A stretch of 64,000 nt of DNA from Acanthosepion esculentum (GCA_964036315.1 OZ038487.1:55458909-55522908), one strand, 5' to 3'; shown: positions 30,578 through 41,690, counted from the stretch's first letter. Notes: a model not told the origin generated them from the sequence alone. Made by a program: numbers and translations.

Positions 30578-31595
30578 ACTGAAATATGAAAGGGAGGCTG
30601 AAAACAGTCACTCCTCAAAGTATAGACAAAAAAAATGCTCAATACAAAATTCAAAGTTGAATATGTAGAGATAAGTTATTTAAGAAATGGCTAAAATGTC
30701 AGCCTATCTTGCAGCCTGGGTTTTGACTGCAAGGTCTCCTCAGGTAATATATTAGAAGTACACAGAATATTCCAGCAAGAACCAGTTTTCAACGGTACAT
30801 TTAGTACTTATTTTTTCAAATAGAGTCAATTTGTATGCACTTAATATATCATTTATTTCTTGGTTAACTCACTCTGTTTTGATTAGTAACATATCTAAGT
30901 ATGCTATTATCTGTGTGAGTTTAAACATTGCTAGTCACCTCAAAATGTTTTTCTTTTTAGCTTTTTTTCTTTCTTTTTGCTCATTTTGCTTTCCTTGAAG
31001 ACAAAAAATAGAAATCTCTTTTTTCACATGGAGTGTACATCAAAAGATGAACATAGAATGGTTTGGCTGAAACATTGTAGTAACAACAAAACCAGAAAAA
31101 AAATAAGTTCACAAGTGTAAATGATTTCAGAAATTTTTTAATTTTTTACTTTCCTTCTATCTTTCTTTTTGTCTAGATTAGAGCATTTCTTTTTAGAGTG
31201 AAAACCTGATTTGAGTTCTTAACTTATGGAAGAAGAGTTTTCGCACCAAACAAAAGAGAAAATCACGCAAGCAAGAGAGATAAAGAAGAGACTATTCATG
31301 AGTAAATATGTTTTGTGTTGGATGAAGATCATGTGTGTGTGTGTATACAGCTGACTATATCTGTGTATGAGTCTCTATTTAGTGGGCATGTATGTATATG
31401 CATGCATACTTTGAGAGATTTCTCAAGCCAATTCCTTAGATGATATTCTGAAATAAAATCCTAATCTCACATACCAACAGAGATTATGTCATAAGATCCC
31501 CAAACATCCAAATGAATTATAGGTACTTAAAACAATGTCTCTTCTCTACAGTATTAATTTTGACAAGGTTTTAATCCTGGCACTAAGACAGTCTT
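30545..31595. other. Unassigned DNA, one degenerate ribozyme-like site
   Basis: No gene seen. Near 30690-30740 the minus strand has CTGAGGA, a short GAC/GTC pair and AAAAC, a weak relative of the hammerhead core. T-rich runs lie at 30950-30980 and 31135-31170. Confidence 0.45.
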
Positions 31596-31599
31596 CCTC

Positions 31600-31990
31600 T
31601 AAGTGACATGTCCCTTCAGGATGTTTCTGATCATGGCTCTCCACAATTTCCTATCCTTTGTGTCTCTTAATAAATTTTGTCTTTTCCTCATTTCTCCCAA
31701 AACCTGCTCCTCCATTCATTTCTTCAAACTCACCATATAGGCAGTGCATTGTATCCTCTGGTCTTCAATCTATCCTGTGAGTATCAAATTTTCCAAGCCC
31801 TCTTTCCTCATTATGTGCCCCAGGCTAAAGCAGTAGCATATTTGTATATTTTAGATCATAACTTTTATGTATGTGCCATTTTGTAAGAGTCAGTAGCTTT
31901 TTAAGTCTCCTTTATTTAAATATATAATATGTATAGTTACTGACAGGGGAAAAAAAAGTGAACTTTTTCATTGCTCATTATGGAAATAAT
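31600..31990 (-). pseudogene. RTE-type LINE 3' end
   Basis: Plus-strand 'ATCATGGCTCTCCACAATTTCCTATCCTTTGTGTCTCTTAATAAATTTTGTC' and 'CAAATTTTCCAAGCCCTCTTTCCTCATTATGTGCCCC' are reverse complements of the KLWRAMI and FLGHIMRK..LENL regions. Decayed. Confidence 0.75.
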
Positions 31991-31999
31991 TCTATATAA

Positions 32000-33185
32000 A
32001 AGGTTTTTGTGATTAATATCAATGCCACCAGATATAAACATGTATTCTTTGACTGCCCTGTCAGTGGGACCTAGAATATGCCAAATGCATCATCTGCAGA
32101 GTGGCAAGACTACTACAACAAAAGGGCCCATCTTCCAAATGGATGCTTGCAAACTTGAGTATAAACCCAAACAATATACGCCTGTGGGTGCAATTATAAT
32201 AATAAAAAAATACAGATTTCAGCATTAAACAAACCAGCCGGGGATGATATTTCATAAAACTCACCATGCTTTGATCTACCAATATATAAAATATATTGTA
32301 AATACACAGAATCTAATGATTATAATACATGATTTTTTGGCACTGATATTCAGAGAACTTAAAACGATTATTTGGTTATTTATTTTAGGGCATCATATTA
32401 CTTACAATTATTACTGCATGACACAAACAATAGTCAGCACATTATTTAAACAAATTAACAATAAATAATTAACAGTGCCTTTTTGTAGCCATCTGTTGGT
32501 TTTAGGTAAAAACTTTCAATGCAAGTATTGCAGGATATTGTTTTCTTGGACAGAAGAAGAAATGAGACAAGCCAAGGCAAGTCAAATTTGCTACAACTAA
32601 ATTTGTATAAATCTAATAATGTTTATAATAAATTAAAATTAAATTTTATTTAAAGTTGTAATAAATAATAATAACTTAAGATCATTTAAACCTTTTGACA
32701 TTCAATTTAATGGTTTCAACCCAATTTTATAAGGTTGGAAAAACTATCATTTAAGTAACACACTAATCAATTTACTGTTTTAAAAAAATTATTAAATTAT
32801 TAATTGAAATAAGTGCTGCATAATTTGTTGGGTTTTATTTTGTTTATAAGTAACTGTAATTAAATTTGACTATATCTTAAACAACCCCACTACTGATGTC
32901 AATTTGATTTAAGCAACATAAAAAAGAAAAATGTAAAATTAAGCAAAAAGTGTAACTAAATACATTGTTATATATTGTATTCAAGATTAGTTTCATTAGA
33001 ATGTCTTTGCTTTCTATTTATTAGGCCTAAGCAACTTGAGTATTATCACACTTATATTTGCCTAATACAAGAAATTTTGAATAAAAAGAAAAGACAAAAA
33101 GTGGGGTCATATTATACAAAAATACACATTTCCAAAAAATGTTTACACAGTTGAAAAAAATTCATTGAAACAGCAAGATTTCAAA
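32000..33185. other. Unassigned AT-rich DNA
   Basis: No gene recognised. 'GGGGTCATATTATAC' near 33101 recurs at about 34651 on the same strand, so parts may belong to one dispersed repeat. Confidence 0.45.
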
Positions 33186-33189
33186 TAGA

Positions 33190-33330
33190 GTAATACTTCA
33201 ATTTAAGTTGTTTTGAGTTAATTCCTTTTCAATTAAATGTCAGTTTTTCTTAAATATTATATGGAAAAATAAAACTTGCCTTAAGTTGTTTTACTCAAGT
33301 TTACTTTGACCATTAAAAATATTAGAAATA
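33190..33330 (+). mobile_element. Tigger-like terminal region
   Basis: 'GAGTAATACTTCAATTTAAGTTGTTTTGAGTTAATTCC' resembles the long terminus of Tigger elements ('CAGTAATACCTCG..TTA.GA..TTAATTCG'). A second 'TTAAGTTGTTTTACTCAAGTTTA' follows at 33282-33305. The transposase start at 33986 may belong to the same element, split by the palindromic insertions at 33395-33787. Confidence 0.45.
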
Positions 33331-33388
33331 TCAAAACTGTAAAATAACAATAAACACATATAAAATCATATTTAAATAAATTTAAAAA

Positions 33389-33430
<42 letters not shown>

Positions 33431-33435
<5 letters not shown>

Positions 33436-33566
33436 AAAATGTGGAAAAGACAAAGCAAAATCCGAATATGTGAGTTTACTGTTTTTTATTTTAACTCACA
33501 TATTCGCATTTTGCTTTGTCTTTTCCACATTTTCATTATACCGTCGGATCTACATCCACATATTTG

Positions 33567-33606
<40 letters not shown>

Positions 33607-33790
33607 AGTGTACATCAACATATTTGCTTATATATATATATATATATATGTAAGCAAATATGTGGATGTAGATCCGACAGTATGATGAAAATGTGGAAAA
33701 GGCAAAGCAAAATCCGAATATGTGAGTTAAAATAAAAAACAGTAAACTCACATATTCGGATTTTGCTTTATATATATATATATATATCTC
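33431..33790. repeat. Compound palindrome made of Penelope-type 3' ends
   Basis: Segment A ('GATGAAAATGTGGAAAAGAC..CCGAATATGTGAG') is at about 33432-33475, its complement at 33494-33538, A again at 33683-33728, and its complement again at 33741-33771. Segment B ('GTCGGATCTACATCCACATATTTGCTTA') is at 33542-33570, its partial copy at 33610-33630 and its complement at 33650-33677. TA arrays separate the blocks. Segment A equals the 3' terminus of the Penelope-like element at 42262. Nested insertion or inversion of such termini into TA arrays is inferred. Confidence 0.85.
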
Positions 33791-33985
33791 ATAACATTGT
33801 CAACAACAAAAAATAGCATAATAAAGTATGTTCAGCAGATGTTCTTATTTCAAATTCTTGCCAATAGGCAGCAGTCATGTGTTATTTTATGCTTCAACAC
33901 TGATTTTGAATTCAGACTAGTTTACATCTGTGCTATGCCAATGATATTCTTTCATTACATTTCATTTGTGATTTAGAATACATTT

Positions 33986-34090
33986 TTGTCCATGACCCCA
34001 AAGAAAAGTCCCAGTGCAAGTGCTAATGCTAAGCGTAAAGCTATATCACTAGAAGATAAAGTGGAAATTAATTATTTTATTCAGAATAAT
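33986..34090 (+). pseudogene. Tigger/pogo transposase N-terminal fragment
   Basis: TPKKSPSASANAKRKAISLED followed by KVEI resembles the start of CENP-B/pogo-type transposases (KRK..SLEDKVEII..., first helix of the DNA-binding domain). The similarity stops after about 30 residues and the frame ends at 34168. It lies downstream of Tigger-like termini at 33190. Confidence 0.5.
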
Positions 34091-34169
34091 GTATGTACAT
34101 ATCATAATACTGTAATAGACAATATGGTGTGCTTATTTGCAGTTTATAGTGTGGTTATTTCAACTTAAG

Positions 34170-36075
34170 TCATTTTTTGACCTCTGGAACCAATTAACCA
34201 TGTAGGGTAAGGTAGACCTGTACACTAAATTAGCATAATAGATAATAAAACACAAAGTAGGCAGGTATTGATAACAATTGCTTAAAAAAGATATTTGATA
34301 TGTCAGCAATATTTATTTCTCACTTCATTCGTAATGGAAGACAATATTTTTTATTTTGTTTATTAATATATAGAAATATAATAAAGTCATATCAAACAGA
34401 AAAAGTATGATAGATTAATTAACAACTTAAAATGTATTGTTGGGTATGACTAGTTACCACCTTTCTGTGAAAGTTCAAAAATAAGTTTTGAAACAGCTAA
34501 ACAATAGCTAAACATCCAGTTCATTTTTATTTTTTAATATCTCGAAAAATTAAATATTTTAGTGAAATATATGTACAACATTGAGATTTTAATGAATGGA
34601 TCATATGGCAAAACTTTTCAAAAAATATTAACATAGTTATAGCTGTATTACGGGGTCATATTATACTCAAGGATGTAATTTATTCTGTTTTAGTTTCAGA
34701 AACATGGTGTAATATTATACATAAGAAAATACAGTAATACTTGTGTATAAAGTAAGCAACAAAAATCCTAAGTTTATTAAGAACTGTGGAATGTAAAGAA
34801 CAATTATCACCTTAGGAGCTTTGAAGTCAATATCAACTAACTATATTTTTGGATTAAAAATCAATTGAATTACAGAAAAGCATTAATACTGATAGATATT
34901 TATTACTTGAATGTTATTTTTAGTGGATACTTGTATTTAAAATTCTGAGAAACTAACAACATTTTTATTTTTGTTTATAAATACACATTGCAAAATAAAA
35001 TCCTTACATTTGCCTTGATAAAATCCATCACAGGATCAAAGATGGCTAAGATAAATTTTCCTTTTATCTTTATTCATATACTTTTAGTTCTACCTGAACT
35101 TTTGCATGCAGATGCACACACACATATATATGTATATATATCTATATATATTGGTTCCATGGGAGGAAATTGAGTAAATAAGTTCAATAGATACATTACT
35201 TTATAGAGTAAATTAAGAAGAAAAAAAACAAAAAAAAAACTCTAACCTGAAAATGATTTTGTTTTTAATAACTTTGATTCTGTCCAATATTTTGTCATTA
35301 TTTGGAAGCATTGCAGGAGAAAAAGGCAAACGAGTGAATTTTCATCCAGATCTACCATTGGTTAAACAATTGATTGACATGAATTCCAATAAGCAGTTAA
35401 TGTATACTTATTGCTTATCAACCCTGCATCTCAAAGGAATCTCCTAAAAACCGTCTCTTAATCTCTTTCTTTGTTCTTTGTTTTATCAAAAAGATGTGAA
35501 CTGATGCTCAGTTTATTTGAGCATTTCCTTTATCTTTGCTATTTTAATTTCTTGTTTACTTATTTTTTGTAGAAATATCCCTTTAGAGTTAAATTCTGAA
35601 TTCCCATTGTTATATTTGTTTTAGGAATGGCTTCAAATAAGTTTCTGCATAATTTTGAAACAGTTTTTTTTTTTTCTCATTTCCATTTATTATGCATGTT
35701 CATATTCTCTATTTTTATTTGATCTGTATGAATGTCTTGTAAAATATTGTACTGACAAAATGTAAAAAATAAAAATACAAAGATAAAAGATTTTAATCAC
35801 AGGCAGCCATCTTACAAAAGGAGCAGGGAGACATCTTATCTCACCAGGAATAGGGAATACTTCATGACACTTGTTAGTGACCAGAAGACATTCATTTTCT
35901 TCAATAATACTCAGAAACTCATAGTATGAAGCAGATCTTCTCTTTTCATGTGGAAAAGACTGTTTCCTCTTTGTTGGATACAAACCTCTTAGATTAGAAT
36001 GCAGGAAAATTAAAATATTTCCATGTCATGCAATATGCCATTGTTAAGTTGTTAACACAAGTTATATAGAAACAA
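34170..36075. other. AT-rich DNA, mostly unassigned
   Basis: No known repeat except a terminus-like phrase ('TTATTTTTAGTGGATACTTGTATTT') at about 34915, matching the TIR of the element at 29954, and a TA/CA microsatellite at 35118-35150. One short open frame with a signal-peptide-like start is listed separately. Confidence 0.45.
35253..35447 (+). CDS. Short ORF with signal-peptide-like N-terminus, doubtful
   Basis: 64 codons. The start MILFLITLILSNILSLFGSI is strongly hydrophobic and is followed by a polar stretch (AGEKGKRVNFHPDLPLVKQL), as expected for a secreted precursor with cleavage near residue 21. Composition is less repetitive than in neighbouring frames. There is no poly-A signal, convincing splice site or homologue that I can name, so it may be chance. 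It could be a first coding exon. Confidence 0.2.
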   Translation: MILFLITLILSNILSLFGSIAGEKGKRVNFHPDLPLVKQLIDMNSNKQLMYTYCLSTLHLKGIS

Positions 36076-36079
36076 AAAT

Positions 36080-36345
36080 GACATACTTAACATCAAAAAG
36101 AGACAGTTGAAATCTCTAGGGCACAAAATGAGGAAAGACGGCTTGGAAAATTTGATGTTCACAGGTCAGATTGAGAACAAGAGGGGCAGCGAGAAACAAC
36201 ACATAAATTACCTAGTAATCAGAGTGAATGGATGGCAGATCAGGGTTTAGGAGAGAAAGTAAAATGAGAAAATTTATTAAGAGATACAAAGGACAGGAAA
36301 TTGTGGAAAACCATGATCGCCAATGTCACACGACACAGAAAATAT
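36080..36345 (+). pseudogene. RTE-type LINE 3' end
   Basis: The plus strand reads KRQLKSLGHKMRKDGLENLM (36098-36155), then the GQIENKRGSEKQH region, then a degraded 'RTGNCGKP' tail for the KLWR end. Only the C-terminus is present. Confidence 0.75.
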
Positions 36346-36499
36346 TGTTATAATAAGAATGGAATATCTCATTTTCTCAAATAGGGTAAATCAGGGAGTG
36401 TGACTGATATATGCAGTTCTATATTATAGAATAGATTAATATACACAAAGATGTTTTACTTCATATTTGCTTGCTGTAACTATAAACACATTTCTGTCT

Positions 36500-36615
36500 G
36501 AATTTCATGATAGGAAGTTATACTTATTTACATTTGGACTGTTCTCATAACCTTTGTTCTTATTATCACATTTTGACCATTGTGCCCTCTGGTCTTCCTC
36601 ATGGGTTTGCTGATA
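36500..36615 (-). mobile_element. SINE S2 3'-end fragment
   Basis: Plus-strand 'ACTTATTTACATTTGGACTGTTCTCATAACCTTTGTTC' and 'TGACCATTGTGCCCTCTGGTCTTCCTCATGGG' are the reverse complement of the S2 3' core. Confidence 0.65.
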
Positions 36616-36619
36616 TAGG

Positions 36620-36890
36620 TAATCAACAGGGAATTTCAAACTAGTAGATTAAAGTGAAGGCAAGAGTGACAGGGAAAAGCAGCACATCACCTACCTAATG
36701 GGCTTGTGTAAATGGTTGGCAGAACAGGGATTACAATATATAGCAAAAAGACAAATTTTAGTAAGGAATTATAAAGGACAGGAAATTGTGGAGAGCCATG
36801 ATATCCCACATCCTGAAGGTATATGGCATATGGAAGAAGAATGCTGAGTTCAAATCCTGGATTGGGTAGTGCAGACTTAGACACACTGGG
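36620..36890 (+). pseudogene. RTE-type LINE 3' end
   Basis: 'TACCTAATGGGCTTGTGTAAATGGTTGGCAGAACAGGG' (YLMGLCKWLAEQG) and 'GGAAATTGTGGAGAGCCATGATATCCCACATCCTGAAGG' give the RTE-type end. It is followed by a tRNA-like phrase near 36840-36870. Confidence 0.7.
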
Positions 36891-36894
36891 AATA

Positions 36895-37140
36895 GGGCAA
36901 GTGATAACTAGACTGTACTAAATAAAAACAAGATAAGGCATTCCAAGACATGGACAGTGAAATGAGAACTATCTCTCATCATTGATTAAATAAAGTGTTC
37001 AGTTCCAAATTCCCTGAAGATTACCCGAATCAACAAACACCTGAAGACATCTAAAAGGAATAATTGCTGAAATATCATGATAATAACAACAAAGAGGAGA
37101 ACATTAGCCTGAATGTAGATAATGTAGATAGTACTAAAAT
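36895..37140 (+). mobile_element. SINE S2 fragment, plus
   Basis: 'GACATGGACAGTGAAATGAGAACTATCT', 'ACCCGAATCAACAAACACCTGAAGACATC' and 'CAACAAAGAGGAGAACATTAGCCTGAATGTAGATAATGTAGATAGT' are in S2 order. The tRNA head is missing or eroded. Confidence 0.65.
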
Positions 37141-37149
37141 ATTATCAGC

Positions 37150-37570
37150 ATGATCTTCATGTCATTTGTATCTGATAGTTCTCCTTCAAGATCAACAGAC
37201 AACAAATCTCTGAATACTGTGGCACTTTCCTCAATACTCTTACCAATTTCAGGTTTTAGATATTTTCAATTCATAAGAATTTTCAATACCATTTAATGTG
37301 TTCTCAAAATTACAGGTACTATTTTCTCTTCATTTTTTTTTTAAAATTTAATTTTTGTTCAATTTTTGCCTAAACAGTATCTGGTGGTTTTCACTGGAGA
37401 TCAAATAGCAATAAAATTCTTTTGGCTGATTTTAGTAATCCTATCACCTGGATGGTTTTAAAAATAAATAAATTTGTGGCAGTTGCTCTAATAAGCTCCA
37501 CTCCTTGGTACCTTGACCACATGAATTTAATCTTACTGTTCAATGGACTTAGTTCTCATCATTTTCATGT
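37150..37570. other. Unassigned AT-rich DNA
   Basis: Nothing recognisable. Confidence 0.45.
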
Positions 37571-37572
37571 TT

Positions 37573-37890
37573 ATATACAGAGTGCGATGGGTAAATTGTC
37601 GCCATTTTGTATTTTTAATTTCGCTTATGCGTGTTGTTTGTTTTTTTATTTTGTTAATTGTACAGTAGGGTAAGGTCAGCTGGGCATTGTCTGTGAGAAA
37701 AAGAGCGCCATGAAACAATTCCCCCTGCCAGAAATTTGGAAATATCATGTACTTTTTGGTATTAACAATGGAAGCTCCAATATGAACATTTCAGAGTGTT
37801 TGGGTGCCAATCTGAGGACAATGCAGAGGATTCAGAAAGAGTTGGATGAGTCTAATGGTGATTACGAAGGTACAGCATCTTGGAAAACTC
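37573..37890 (+). pseudogene. mariner/maT-like 5' fragment, second copy
   Basis: The start 'AGAGTGCGATGGGTAAATTGTCGCCATTTTG' is followed by FPLPEIWKYHVLFGINNGSS and NLRTMQRIQKELDESNGDYE (37720-37870), the same DNA-binding region as the copy at 29203. It breaks off at 'GTASWKTHSDH', retaining a little of the stretch the other copy has lost, and joins a LINE-tail sequence at about 37885. Confidence 0.85.
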
Positions 37891-38062
37891 ACTCTGATCA
37901 TTATCCAGTTCACATTCCTTCCTCTTCTTTTAAACAGGAGTAGAGTTTTATCTTGTTCAGGTATTGGGTTTCTGGTTCCTTCTAAAATCTTCGCATTTTC
38001 TTTTGACCCTTTGTGTCTCAGTGGCATTATCACCTTGTTTTGGACTGAAATGATTAAAAAAA
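37890..38062 (+). pseudogene. LINE 3' tail fused to the mariner fragment
   Basis: 'CCAGTTCACATTCCTTCC', 'GGAGTAGAGTTTTATC' and 'TTTGTGTCTCAGTGGCATTATCACCTTG...GAAATGATTAAAA' match 45785-45972 in order. The end equals the family B LINE 3' terminus with its A-run at 38055-38064. Confidence 0.65.
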
Positions 38063-38149
38063 AAAGTAAAGGAATCATGATCAATGGCTGCACTTTTGCC
38101 TTAAACATCCATTGCGATGCAAGTTCACCCCAGGACTTCTAGTGAGAAA

Positions 38150-38975
38150 CTTGTGTATATGGACTATTATCCAAAGATGCTGCAAAAATAGTCAGATCCC
38201 ACCATCTTTACAAAAATTAGATCAGACCAAAAAATAGAGTATTACTGCCATATCTGGAGACTTGAGAGTGTTCAAACTCATTTATGCCACTTTGTATTAC
38301 ATTAATTTACATGCTAATACACTTGGGAAAGGTATTAATCCTCTTCTTCTCCCCCCCAGCTATGGGTAAATAGCAGAAGAGACTGGGTTCTATAGAGTTC
38401 GATAGCAACTGGTCTACTGCAGAAAGCAACCTAATATGTGAAAATATTTGCCTTGTCAGTCATGTATCAAAAGATACATGATCACCTAAGTGTGTATCAC
38501 GCATGGCAAATAACTAAACTGACTGAGGAGGTTGACTTATTTTCCACCTTACACTTCTTTCCCACAGACACAACTTCACAAGACTATTGCTACTCCATCA
38601 CTATTTCCATACCAAACAAGCTCTATTCTTTAGTTCCACTAGTTCAGACTTTTACAGCTAAGACCCACCATACTATGTCTATGATGTTGAATCAACATCA
38701 TTCTCTTTGTATTCCATTTGTAAGAAGGAAGTTCCTTTCAGACATCTTCTTCCAAAAAAAAAAAAAAGAGAAATTCTACATTGAAGAATAGATTCCTGTG
38801 TGGATGCATTTCCAAACAACAATATTAACCTCTTCAAGTCCAGTGTCAACCATTATCTATCCTCTATATCCTTAAAATCTTCACTTCCTGTTTCCTCCTC
38901 TTATGTTCATACTACACAACTCACTCAGTCTCTTCACAAGTTGAGTGGCTCTTGGGCCTTGTATTGAATGCATAT
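38150..38975 (+). pseudogene. LINE family B fragment split by a SINE
   Basis: The 5' part (38150-38280) gives a damaged 'IRPK..EYYCHIW' motif. After the SINE at 38285-38520 the LINE resumes with HHSLCIPFVRRKFLSDIFFQ (38695-38755, the '.FY...FFS.T..LWN' end region). It closes at 38938-38972 with 'GTGGCTCTTGGGCCTTGTATTGAATGCATATTAGTAAAAG', like 43565-43600. Confidence 0.7.
38285..38520 (+). mobile_element. SINE S4 inserted in LINE B
   Basis: 'AATACACTTGGGAAAGGTATTAATCCTC', 'AGCTATGGGTAAATAGCAG', 'GGGTTCTATAGAGTTCGATAGCAACTGGTCT' and 'CAAAAGATACATGATCACC' follow the S4 order. It interrupts the LINE reading, so it is younger than that LINE copy. Confidence 0.7.
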
Positions 38976-39124
38976 TAGTAAAAGAAAATAAAAGAAAATT
39001 AAATAATCTTAACAATTTCCTCCTCCTGTTACTCCTAGCAGTATTTTCTGCTATTTTGAAACCCTCCAGCATCTTTTATTTGGCATCTAAGAGCAGTGTG
39101 AAGTAGCACAGATGAGAATATAAT

Positions 39125-39345
39125 TTGTTTTAATCATTTTGCCCCAAGCAAGGCAATAAAGCCATTAAGGCATTAGGGATTACTGAGTGTGAAAAAATGC
39201 AAGAAAAAGAAAAACATTATTAAGGAGAAAGAAAAATAAAATAACAGAAATTAAGAAGACAGAAGATAATAATTGATATTGTATTTAAATTTTTGAAGAT
39301 CAAAGTTGACTGGAAGGAAAGAGACTGGAAGTGTGTTATATATAT
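39125..39345 (-). pseudogene. LINE family B 3' end, minus
   Basis: 'TTTTAATCATTTTGCCCCAAGCAAGGCAATAAAGCC' then 'GATATTGTATTTAAATTTTTGAAGATC'. Decayed tail and last codons. Confidence 0.7.
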
Positions 39346-39587
39346 TTATATGCATAAGAAAAAGATGACAATAACATGAACACATGGAAATTTCATGATA
39401 TTTGAAAATTAAACCAATGGCATAGCACAAAAATTGAAATTCTTTGATAATGGCTCACCACAGCTGAAAGTAATCAGACATTGGAGAATTTATATTTTAA
39501 TATATGTACTGTAAACCAAAAAACTTAAATTAGAATTTTCAAAAATGATATTAAAACTATTCTACAATTCTATAAATTTTGTTTTTT

Positions 39588-39725
39588 ATCATTTCACCCC
39601 AGGCAAGACAATAAAGCCACTAACATGCAAGGATTAGTGAGTGTGAAAGAATATGAGGAAAAGAAAAGCATTATTAATGAGAGAACAATAAAAGAACAGG
39701 AATTACAAATACAGATTTCATTAAA
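39588..39725 (-). pseudogene. LINE family B 3' tail, minus
   Basis: 'TATCATTTCACCCCAGGCAAGACAATAAAGCCACTAACATGCAAGG' is the tail in reverse complement. Truncated after about 130 bp. Confidence 0.65.
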
Positions 39726-39737
39726 ATTTTCCATTCA

Positions 39738-39781
<44 letters not shown>

Positions 39782-39799
39782 CCACATGATACATAAAGA

Positions 39800-40300
39800 T
39801 TTAAAATATTAATATTTAAATTTAATGAATTAAAATATTTATTTGATTTTCTTTAATTACTTCAGCTTTTGTGAAATCTCTTGTTAATATTGCTTTATCA
39901 CTAGGATAAATATGTAAGGTTTAGGTGAAATCAGTTTTTGAATTTAATGGCAGAATTACACTGGAATGCACCAGAATTTTAATAGACAGCATTCACCGTC
40001 TTTCACTCTTGAAGCAATCATCATAAACTCTCTATATGTCAGCAACCAAACTAATCTTATCAGCAAGGTCCACAAGTCAATATGCCTGCTCATCTATCAT
40101 GGAGTTTGTTTGCTTGCTCATCTGTTCACGTGTTTATTTATGGTACAACTTTTGGTGCCAGGAGTTGTCATTAAAGTCTGTGTAAATCCAGAGACAAGCC
40201 AGAATTTTCAAGGCTCATTTTCAAAACAGGTAACTTTCATCTTCCACTACAGAACATTCTTTCAGCATTATAACAATCATGTTCTCTCACACACACACAC
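39800..40300. other. Unassigned DNA
   Basis: A 114-codon open frame (39966-40310) covers this stretch but ends in HTHTHI from a CA/TA microsatellite. No motif supports it. Confidence 0.4.
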
Positions 40301-40302
40301 AC

Positions 40303-40340
<38 letters not shown>

Positions 40341-40344
<4 letters not shown>

Positions 40345-40718
40345 ACAGTTCAAACGTTTGAGGGGACACCTGGTAATTTTTTTAAATTGGCCCAAAATGT
40401 AATTGTTTTGTACTTTAAATAAGAGAAAATTATTATGCATGGTTAAAAAAAAGTGAGACATGATTTTTTATGAGAAATTTTATTATGACAAAAAGAAAAA
40501 AACATTTCCTGATTAAATTTTGTTCTCATCAAACTATTCTCCTTTAGCCTTGATTACTGCAGCAAAAAATTTTTGGCATTCATTGCAAAAGTTTCTCAAA
40601 GTTTGATAATTGATTCTATTCTTTTTTCAGTGACTCTAAGAGCTCTTTTTCATTTTTTCACTCTTCTGTCATGTTCATCTCATGCTAATTCTGAGGGCGG
40701 CTTCAAACTTTTGTAGTG
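40341..40718. mobile_element. Tc1-type non-autonomous element
   Basis: The left end 'CACAACAGTTCAAACGTTTGA' and right end 'GCTTCAAACTTTTGTAGTG' are inverted copies of a Tc1-family terminus ('CAC.AC..TTCAAA.GTTTG'). TA lies at both junctions (40339-40340, 40719-40720) within TA arrays. The 340-bp interior has no transposase frame, so it is a deletion derivative moved in trans. Confidence 0.8.
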
Positions 40719-40724
40719 TATATA

Positions 40725-40830
40725 TATTATATAAAAAAAGATTACTTGTAAATATCAATTTTACCCAGACTTCGATATTTAAAAATTATATCTGATATTT
40801 AAAGTAAGTAATCTTTCTTTTATATTATAT
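40725..40830. repeat. Imperfect hairpin
   Basis: 'AAAGATTACTTGTAAATATCAA' (about 40737-40758) faces 'GATATTTAAAGTAAGTAATCTTT' (about 40795-40817). The arms are about 22 bp with few mismatches. Confidence 0.6.
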
Positions 40831-41018
40831 TAACACACTATTTTAATATTGAGCACTATATCTAAAAATATCTGCCGTTTCTCAAATCTTAAATAAATTT
40901 AATAGGTTCTGTTTTTATCTAATCTTCATCAGAAATTTTTAGAAAAATTACTAAAAATTTCTAAATAAAAGTGAAACATGTTAAATTTGTAAATTTTCCT
41001 ATTTTATTTCAATTCATG

Positions 41019-41028
<10 letters not shown>

Positions 41029-41105
<77 letters not shown>
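41029..41105. repeat. (CA)n-(TA)n array, longest uninterrupted TA run
   Basis: About eight CA repeats run into roughly thirty TA repeats. Confidence 0.95.
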
Positions 41106-41107
<2 letters not shown>

Positions 41108-41109
41108 CT

Positions 41110-41285
41110 GCAAATATTACTTTTAGTGGATATTAGTGTTTGAAATAGATGCACCATTTTTACTTTGAACTGTGGGTATTATATGTATTGGCCTGCACAC
41201 TCAAGAAATCCTAATAAAGAAGATGCACTCTCCAGCTGGGTTGGAACCTGTATGCCCTTTGTAGGATCCAGTGCGCTCTTTGTTG
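41110..41285. mobile_element. Partial copy of the tRNA-bearing TIR element
   Basis: 'ATTACTTTTAGTGGATATTAGTGTTTGAA', 'TCAAGAAATCCTAATAAAGAAGATGCACTCTCCAGCTGGGTTGGAACCTG' and 'CCTTTGTAGGATCCAGTGCG' parallel 29954-30140, including the degraded B box. The far end is missing. It starts right after the long TA array. Confidence 0.6.
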
Positions 41286-41289
41286 GGCT

Positions 41290-41690
41290 GAGAATATATG
41301 TATATACATACACATACAAACATATACATCTGTGTGTACCTATATAAGGGCTGGCTTCTTGTGCCTGAGGTTATCTGTCGTATTGGGTTGCGAGTTGCAG
41401 ATGCCTGCTCAGTTACATTTAAATTTTGTCAACATCCACAGAGTCAACATTTGGTTTATAATGCAATTATTATGGACCACAGGTTCAATTTCTAGGAGAC
41501 AGTGCATAATCTGGTGTGTTCATTAGCTGAACGAAACCTGTACACTCAAACCCTTGGTCACAATGGCTTGATTAAGACAGCCATCAACAACTTCAGTTTC
41601 ATCTACACAATTGCACTCACAAGGCTTAGGTAAACCTGTGATATGGTTTTCAAGCACCTCCCAATGATGTTATATGTCTGGATCATCTCT
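41290..41690. other. Unassigned DNA
   Basis: Short CATA runs at 41300-41340, otherwise nothing recognisable. Confidence 0.4.

Noticed and set aside
30690..30740. Fourth intact hammerhead (CTGAGGA ... AAAAC, minus strand)
   Set aside because: The GAA core is changed, stem II has only three pairs and the base at the cleavage site is not permitted. Noted only as a degenerate relative.
33470..33685. 71-codon open frame
   Set aside because: It is a translation of the palindromic PLE-end block and TA arrays.
39966..40310. 114-codon open frame, possible secreted protein
   Set aside because: No motif or splice support, and it ends in a CA/TA microsatellite (HTHTHI).
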